In this document: piece by piece, positions 40,622 to 45,207 of the stretch
Position numbering within the stretch: the first letter of the stretch is position 1
Layout of the letters: every line of letters starts with the position of its first letter
Source of the DNA: TMED14 sp003444795
GTDB taxonomy: Bacteria; Bacteroidota; Bacteroidia; Flavobacteriales; Schleiferiaceae
Reading direction: 5' to 3'
Assembly (NCBI GenBank): GCA_963978445.1
Contig: CAXBRT010000002.1
Coordinates: 1 to 45,207 of the forward strand
DNA: 45,207 bases
Notes under the pieces: model-generated
Databases searched by the model: none
What the model saw: the letters and a program-made list of their open reading frames with translations, nothing else
What the model was told of the DNA's origin: nothing
Position numbers and translations under genes: made by a program

Positions 40622-40655
40622 AAAACTCCGCTTTCAAGGCGGAGTTTTTTTTTTT
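40622..40655 (+). terminator. Intrinsic terminator of nrdBA
   Basis: AAAACTCCGC (40622-40631) pairs with GCGGAGTTTT (40639-40648) around TTTCAAG, followed by a run of T to 40655; 20 bases after the nrdA stop. Confidence 0.92.
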
Positions 40656-40698
40656 GAGCCTAACTTTTTTAGACCTCCTAAAGTTTACAGTCAACTAT

Positions 40699-40728
40699 TT
40701 GTTTTTTAGGAGAATAATAGTACCTTCA
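40699..40728 (+). promoter_or_regulatory. Bacteroidota-type promoter of the 56-residue membrane protein gene
   Basis: TTG (40699-40701), 19 bases, then TACCTTCA (40721-40728), close to TTG-N19-TAnnTTTG with two mismatches in the -7 box. The ATG lies 24 bases downstream. Confidence 0.5.
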
Positions 40729-40752
40729 ACACTATCCTAACAATCAATTTCC

Positions 40753-40923
40753 ATGGCATCCCGTGATCGAAATAGTCCGGAAGACCCCTTGAGCCGCCGC
40801 GAGCGCCTTGCCGCTCGGCGCAGAGAGGAAGCAGAGCGCGACAAAGCCTCCCTCTCTACGACGATTATGGTGGTGGTTTTTATCGCGGCCATAGTTGGAT
40901 TCGCCATCTGGTTAACCAGTTAA
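40753..40923 (+). CDS. Small single-pass membrane protein (56 residues)
   Basis: ATG at 40753, TAA at 40921-40923. The first 33 residues are very charged and Arg/Glu-rich (RRERLAARRREEAERDKAS), and the rest is one hydrophobic helix (IMVVVFIAAIVGFAIWL). By the positive-inside rule the charged part should lie in the cytoplasm and the C-terminus outside. It lies between a terminator and the TerB-DnaJ gene, 22 bases before that start, with its own promoter-like sequence. Codon use looks like that of neighbours. I know no family; it may be a helper of the following gene or a small envelope protein. Confidence 0.65.
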   Translation: MASRDRNSPEDPLSRRERLAARRREEAERDKASLSTTIMVVVFIAAIVGFAIWLTS

Positions 40924-40931
40924 GCCCGCCG

Positions 40932-40939
40932 TACCTTCG
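40932..40939 (+). promoter_or_regulatory. -7-like box TACCTTCG directly before the TerB-DnaJ gene
   Basis: One mismatch from TAnnTTTG; it ends 6 bases before the ATG at 40946. It would give an almost leaderless mRNA. No -33 box seen. Confidence 0.4.
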
Positions 40940-40945
40940 CTCCGC

Positions 40946-41668
40946 ATGAAACGCTGGGCGACAATCTTAGGTGGTGGAATTGGGTGGGCCCTGGGTGGCG
41001 GTCCTATTGGTGCCATTTTGGGTGCTGCATTAGGAAATTCCCTTTCAGACTATTTTTCGGACTCCTCGGAACCAACGAAGCTTCGTCCCGAACAGGATTT
41101 TCATGCCAGCTTGCTCATCTTGGCCTCCATCGTTATCAAGGCGGATGGTCGTGTCGATGAGCGCGAACTGACCTTTGTACGGGAGCATTTCAAGAAATGG
41201 TTTGGCGAGGAGAAAGCCAATCAAACTTTCCGTGCGTTCAAAGAGGTCGTAAAGGAAAAGCCGGCCATCACCCAAGTGTGTCAGCAGGTAAGGCGTCATA
41301 TGTCCATCCAAGGCCGCATTCAGTTGGTCGCCTTCCTTTTTGGACTAGCCCATGCAGATGGCGCTATGACCAGCGATGAGCGTCAACAAATTGCCCGAAT
41401 TGCGGGTTATTTGGGCATACATCCGGACGATTTTCGGCGCTTGGAGGCGGTTCACCGGCCGGCAGCCCCAATCCCGTATGACGTACTCGGCTTGTCCTCC
41501 TCATCCACCGATGCGGAGATTAAAAAAACCTACCGAAGCTTGGTCAAGAAATACCACCCAGATGCGCTACATGGACTTGGCGAGGCGGCAGTCAAAGAAG
41601 CAGAGGCTACCTTTAGAAAGATTCAAGAGGCTTACGATCAAATTTGCAGTCAACGCGGAATAAAATGA
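40946..41668 (+). CDS. TerB-DnaJ domain protein, DjlA-like
   Basis: A 240-residue protein with a Gly-rich hydrophobic N-terminus (ILGGGIGWALGGGPIGAILGAALG, broken here as ILGGGIGWALGGG and PIGAILGAALG), likely membrane-associated. It is followed by a TerB-like helical domain (about 50-155, LLILASIVIKADGRVDERE and FGLAHADGAMTSDERQQ) and a C-terminal J domain (about 172-240) with the HPD motif in VKKYHPDAL. This is the order of DjlA co-chaperones, which stimulate DnaK ATPase at the membrane. Its stop overlaps the polyprenyl synthetase start (ATGA). Confidence 0.9.
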   Translation: MKRWATILGGGIGWALGGGPIGAILGAALGNSLSDYFSDSSEPTKLRPEQDFHASLLILASIVIKADGRVDERELTFVREHFKKWFGEEKANQTFRAFKEVVKEKPAITQVCQQVRRHMSIQGRIQLVAFLFGLAHADGAMTSDERQQIARIAGYLGIHPDDFRRLEAVHRPAAPIPYDVLGLSSSSTDAEIKKTYRSLVKKYHPDALHGLGEAAVKEAEATFRKIQEAYDQICSQRGIK

Positions 41669-42633
41669 GTTTTCGAGCCCCGCTTCAGGCAGAGCTGAAG
41701 CGCTTTGACGACGAATTTCCCAAGGCATTCAGCACCAAGGTTGCATTGATGGACCTGGTGCTTCGCTATGCGGTGAAGCAAAAAGGCAAGCGCCTTCGGC
41801 CCGCGCTCGTTTTCTTAACGGCAAAGAGTTTTGCCACGGGACCCTTGTCGGATAGGGCTCAGCGCGGGGCAGTTCTCGTAGAATTGATGCATACCGCTAC
41901 ACTTATTCACGATGACGTGGTCGATGATGCCATTACACGTCGAGGAGCCTTCAGCATTTCTGCGCTTTGGAAGAACAAGATTGCGGTCTTGGTAGGGGAT
42001 TACATGTTGTCTCGAGTGCTTTTGCTGGCGGTCGAACATGAGGACCACGATTTACTGAAGTTGGTCAGCCGAGCGGTAAAGGAGGTGAGCGAAGGCGAGC
42101 TTCTTCAAATCGAAAAGGCTCGTCGATTGGATATTACGGAAGCGGTCTACGATGCCATCATTGAAAAGAAAACGGCGTCACTTATGGCGGCATGTTGTGC
42201 TGTGGGAGCGGCTGCCTCCAACCAGCCCCAAGAGATGGTTGACAAAGCCCATGCCTTCGGCTTAGCCTTGGGAATGGCCTTCCAAATTCAGGATGACTTG
42301 ATGGACTACCACGCTTTTGGCCAAAGCGGGAAGCCAACGGGCATTGACGTCAAAGAGCAAAAGATGACTTTGCCCTTGATTTACGCCTTGGGCGTGGCGA
42401 GCAAATTGGTTAAAAAGGCCATGATGCGAATTGTCAAGAACAAAAAAGACGACCCCAATAGCATCAAATGGCTCATGGAAAAAGTTCGCGCTTTGGGTGG
42501 AATAGAGTATGCTCAAAAGCGCATGGGCGAGTGGCAGCAAATCGCGCGTGAACATTTGCAGGAATTTCCGGAAGGCGAAGCGCGTCAAGCCTTAAACGAA
42601 TTGGTGGAATACATCGGAAATCGGGTGCGATAA
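41665..42633 (+). CDS. Polyprenyl (isoprenyl) diphosphate synthase
   Basis: The ATG at 41665 overlaps the previous stop and gives 322 residues. Both aspartate-rich motifs are present: LIHDDVVDDA (first, D83-D87) and FQIQDDLMDY (second); KGKRLRPALVF supplies the IPP-binding Lys-Arg. The enzyme chain-extends an allylic diphosphate with IPP. The chain length is not readable with certainty; in Bacteroidota such genes usually serve menaquinone side-chain or C15/C20 synthesis. It is followed 26 bases later by dnaG. Confidence 0.92.
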   Translation: MSFRAPLQAELKRFDDEFPKAFSTKVALMDLVLRYAVKQKGKRLRPALVFLTAKSFATGPLSDRAQRGAVLVELMHTATLIHDDVVDDAITRRGAFSISALWKNKIAVLVGDYMLSRVLLLAVEHEDHDLLKLVSRAVKEVSEGELLQIEKARRLDITEAVYDAIIEKKTASLMAACCAVGAAASNQPQEMVDKAHAFGLALGMAFQIQDDLMDYHAFGQSGKPTGIDVKEQKMTLPLIYALGVASKLVKKAMMRIVKNKKDDPNSIKWLMEKVRALGGIEYAQKRMGEWQQIAREHLQEFPEGEARQALNELVEYIGNRVR

Positions 42634-42647
42634 CGGGCCGAATTCGA

Positions 42648-42655
42648 TACCTTTA
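42648..42655 (+). promoter_or_regulatory. -7-like box TACCTTTA directly before dnaG
   Basis: One mismatch from TAnnTTTG, ending 4 bases before the dnaG ATG at 42660; again compatible with leaderless transcription. Confidence 0.38.
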
Positions 42656-42659
42656 ACGT

Positions 42660-44591
42660 ATGGGCCGCATCACCGCCTCGTGCGTGGAAAAAATTCTTGA
42701 TTCTGTTCGAATTGAGGAAGTTGTGGGAGACTTCGTGCAACTTAAAAAGAGCGGTTCGAGCTTCCGAGGATTGAGCCCGTTCAGTCAAGAAAAGACCCCG
42801 TCCTTTTACGTCGTCCCCTCCAAGCAAATTTTTAAAGATTTTTCTTCCGGGAAGGGAGGTTCTGCCGTCACTTTTTTGATGGAGCACGAGCAGCTCACCT
42901 ATCCGGATGCACTCCGGTGGTTGGCTAAGAAGTACAACATCGAAATTGAAGAAGAAGCCTCCTCGGAAGAAGCCGATGAAGCGCGAAATATTCGCGAAAG
43001 CTTACTCGCCGTCAATGCTTTTGCAGCCAAGCAATTTTCCACCTGGATGTGGGAGGATGCCGTGGGGCGTTCCGTGGGACTCTCTTATTTACGGGAGCGC
43101 GGTTTCACGGAGGAGACTATTCGGCGCTTTGAACTTGGCTTCCATTTGGAGGGCCGTTCCAGTTTTTTTGATGCAGCGCGGGCTGCGGGTTATCAAGCGG
43201 AATACCTCGTCGGTACAGGCTTATCCATTGCACGTGATGATGGCAGCCATGTAGATAGGTTCTGGGGCCGCGCCATGTTCCCGATTCACAGTTTGGGTGG
43301 CCGAATTGTCGGTTTTGGTGGACGCGTTCTCAAGTCGGATGCCAAGACGGCCAAGTACCTCAACAGCCCAGAATCAGATATCTACCACAAAAGCCGGGTC
43401 GTTTATGGCTTGTACCAAGCGAAGCAAAGCATTGCTCGCCAAGATCGCTGCTACATTGTCGAAGGCTACACCGATGTCATTAGCCTCTCTCAAGCAGGGG
43501 TCCAGAATGTGGTATCCTCCTCGGGAACGGCCCTAACGGTGGAGCAAATCCGCCTGGTCAAGCGCTTAACCTCCAACGTGACCCTGCTGTATGATGGGGA
43601 CTCCGCAGGGATTCGGGCGTCATTCCGAGGCATGGACTTGCTATTGGAAGAAGGGATGTTGGTACGTGCTGTCCCCTTGCCAGAAGGGGAGGATCCGGAT
43701 TCCTTAGCGCGCTCCATGGACACGGAAGGCCTCCAGGCCTATCTCTCGGAGCATGAAGTGGACTTCATGCAGTTCAAATCGGATCTGCTCATTGAATCTG
43801 CCGGCAAAGACCCCATCAAACGGGCCGAACTCGTCAAAGACATCATTCATTCCATCGCAAAAATCCCTAATGCGATTCTACGTGAGGTTTACCTACGTGA
43901 CTCTGCGCAACGGCTGGGGATGGATGAGCGAAGCTTGTTTGCGGAACTTGATCGAATTCGCGCTGCGGACGGCCGGGCGGCGCAACGTGAACAGGAACGC
44001 CAGCAGCCGGATGGGCCGACTTTGGTTGTGGCTTCAGCACCTGTGCTGGATCAGCGTCCTCCTGCTGTGGAGGAAGCGCTCATGCGCATCCTGTTGCTTC
44101 ATGCCAACGACAGAATCACCGGCAAGACGGAAGATGGGGAGGAATTTGTAGATGCCGCGGGCCCCGTGGTTTTGGATGATTTGGCGACCGATGAATTGAC
44201 CTTCTCCTACCCGGTATACGCCCAAATTCACGCCGACATGGATGCCGCTTGGAAGTCCGAAGAGCGCATCCTGACCTCGGAAGTCTTCAGCCGTCATGCA
44301 GAACCGGCGGTAGCCTCCGTGGTGGCGGAACTGCTCACAGAACGCTACGCTTTGGCGGATTGGAAGCGCAAAAACATCTTTGTTCAGGAACGGGAAGACC
44401 ACCTTTCCAAGCATGTAGAAGAGTGCCTCTTCCGCTTCAAGGAACTTCGACTTTCGGATATGATTATCCAGTTGAAAACGGAACTCGAATCCACCGAGGA
44501 TGCAGATAAACGTGGCCAACTGCTGGCGCAATTCACCCATTTTCAAGGGGTTCGGAATGCCCTTCACAAAAAACTTAACCGTGTTCTTTAA
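42660..44591 (+). CDS. dnaG: DNA primase with zinc ligands replaced
   Basis: A 643-residue DnaG that makes RNA primers for replication. The N-terminal domain has the CHC2 fold's framework (KKSGSSFRGLSPFSQEKTPS and KQIFKDFSSGKGG) but not its ligands: Cys and His of CPFH are Ser39 and Ser42, and the two Cys of CFGC are Asp60 and Ser63. The catalytic core follows (YLRERGFTEETIRRFELG, FGGRVLKSDAKTAKYLNSPE), with Toprim residues in VEGYTDVISL and LLYDGDSAGIRA and EGEDPDSL. A helicase-binding C-terminal domain ends near LHKKLNRVL. The frame is intact, so this is a working primase with a zinc-free N-terminal domain rather than a pseudogene. Confidence 0.95.
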   Translation: MGRITASCVEKILDSVRIEEVVGDFVQLKKSGSSFRGLSPFSQEKTPSFYVVPSKQIFKDFSSGKGGSAVTFLMEHEQLTYPDALRWLAKKYNIEIEEEASSEEADEARNIRESLLAVNAFAAKQFSTWMWEDAVGRSVGLSYLRERGFTEETIRRFELGFHLEGRSSFFDAARAAGYQAEYLVGTGLSIARDDGSHVDRFWGRAMFPIHSLGGRIVGFGGRVLKSDAKTAKYLNSPESDIYHKSRVVYGLYQAKQSIARQDRCYIVEGYTDVISLSQAGVQNVVSSSGTALTVEQIRLVKRLTSNVTLLYDGDSAGIRASFRGMDLLLEEGMLVRAVPLPEGEDPDSLARSMDTEGLQAYLSEHEVDFMQFKSDLLIESAGKDPIKRAELVKDIIHSIAKIPNAILREVYLRDSAQRLGMDERSLFAELDRIRAADGRAAQREQERQQPDGPTLVVASAPVLDQRPPAVEEALMRILLLHANDRITGKTEDGEEFVDAAGPVVLDDLATDELTFSYPVYAQIHADMDAAWKSEERILTSEVFSRHAEPAVASVVAELLTERYALADWKRKNIFVQEREDHLSKHVEECLFRFKELRLSDMIIQLKTELESTEDADKRGQLLAQFTHFQGVRNALHKKLNRVL

Positions 44592-44679
44592 CATGGGCAA
44601 CACCTTCGGAAACTCATTGTCCTCGCGCGCGAAGGGGAAGTCCACGTACCTTCAAAGAAAAGCATCGAACTTTGTAGCT

Positions 44680-45207
44680 ATGCCTATGCTTCGCCCTACT
44701 ATCCTACGCTCATTTTTGAGCTTTATCGTCGTCTCTTTCTTTGCTAGTTCTGCAGGTATAGCCCAAAGTTGGGTCAATGTGGACGGCTGTGCGTCCATCA
44801 CGTTCCGGAACAACGGAAACGGCGGTGCAACCAGTTGCCCCGGAGCTCCGGGAGTATCAGTTGCCCCGAATTTTGTGGGCACTGCTTATGCTATTCCGCC
44901 TACAGGTTCAAAGACGGGAAACATTCGCATGGACTGGACGTCCTCAACGGGCAGTGTGAATCCTCCCGCCATTACCGCCATTTATGAAAGCACGGGAGGA
45001 AATGCCGTTTTGACGAGCATCGAAGTGGGTCCAGCTTCTGTGATTGGCGCCTCCAATCCGGGCAATTTTGACTATTGTTTTTATTCTTCGACGTATTACA
45101 ATTTGCAGAATGCGCAAACCTTGGTATTCGAATTAACCGATCCAATCTCTGGAGATATTTTCGGGTATTGTGCGTATGATTTTACCACCAATACGCCTAC
45201 CGCGACA
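44680..45207 (+). CDS. Secreted protein, N-terminal part (cut by window end)
   Basis: Open from the ATG at 44680 (or 44686) to the last base, 176 codons. The signal peptide is clear: RSFLSFIVVSFFASSAGIA then QSWVNVDG. The mature part is Gly/Ser/Asn/Thr-rich with beta-strand spacing (CASITFRNNGNGGATSCPG, SNPGNFDYCFYSSTYYN), much like surface proteins exported by T9SS in this phylum. No domain can be named, and the sorting domain, if present, lies outside. Confidence 0.75.
   Translation, partial: MPMLRPTILRSFLSFIVVSFFASSAGIAQSWVNVDGCASITFRNNGNGGATSCPGAPGVSVAPNFVGTAYAIPPTGSKTGNIRMDWTSSTGSVNPPAITAIYESTGGNAVLTSIEVGPASVIGASNPGNFDYCFYSSTYYNLQNAQTLVFELTDPISGDIFGYCAYDFTTNTPTAT

Overview
The window looks like a chromosomal segment of a Bacteroidota bacterium, most likely of the Flavobacteriia type. 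Supporting signs are two TonB-dependent receptors, many lipoproteins, a DUF4270 protein, a giant secreted protein with a type IX secretion (T9SS) C-terminal sorting domain, a eukaryote-like class Ia ribonucleotide reductase, and repeated promoter boxes of the Bacteroidota type (TAnnTTTG at -7, sometimes with TTG 17-19 bases upstream). Genes are dense; no gene-free stretch exceeds about 300 bases. I see no CRISPR array, prophage or insertion-sequence transposase.

Layout: 1-914 is the end of infB. 1056-7562 (minus strand) is a tight run of six genes: an MbnP-like lipoprotein, an MbnH/MauG-like di-heme protein, a heavy-metal-associated (HMA) protein, a TonB receptor, a MacB/LolD-type ATPase and an aldehyde dehydrogenase. 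A Sco-type copper chaperone and a nitrilase-family amidase read divergently (7587-9103). Together these look like a copper acquisition or maturation locus. 9061-14606 holds an Ig-like lipoprotein and the 1406-residue T9SS cargo. 14679-18005 holds comF, a coiled-coil membrane protein, an exonuclease III-type endonuclease and an OmpA-type lipoprotein. 18117-21803 is the minus-strand operon panC-panD-flippase-radA, facing a plus-strand run of GT5 glycan synthase domain, DUF4270 lipoprotein, glmS and a Gfo/Idh/MocA oxidoreductase (21875-27489).

27587-33051 (minus) holds a barrel-like protein, a second TonB receptor and the prs-rplY-pth operon. A tRNA-Leu(CAA) and dCMP deaminase follow on the plus strand. 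33745-36251 (minus) holds a small acidic lipoprotein, glyS and a MarC protein. 36301-45207 (plus) holds a DUF3109 protein, nrdB-nrdA, a 56-residue membrane protein, a TerB-DnaJ protein, a polyprenyl synthetase, dnaG and the start of a secreted protein cut by the window end.

Two things stand out. First, the copper locus: its genes overlap by 1-4 bases, and the divergent promoter carries a perfect 8-bp dyad exactly around a -7 box. Second, a dispersed intergenic repeat with a strict 8-base period (consensus AGGGTNNA) sits right after the stop codons of at least five unrelated genes; two copies are closed by an inverted counterpart, and some loci share a GCGCGAAGC core. A third oddity is a DnaG primase in which all four expected zinc ligands are replaced.
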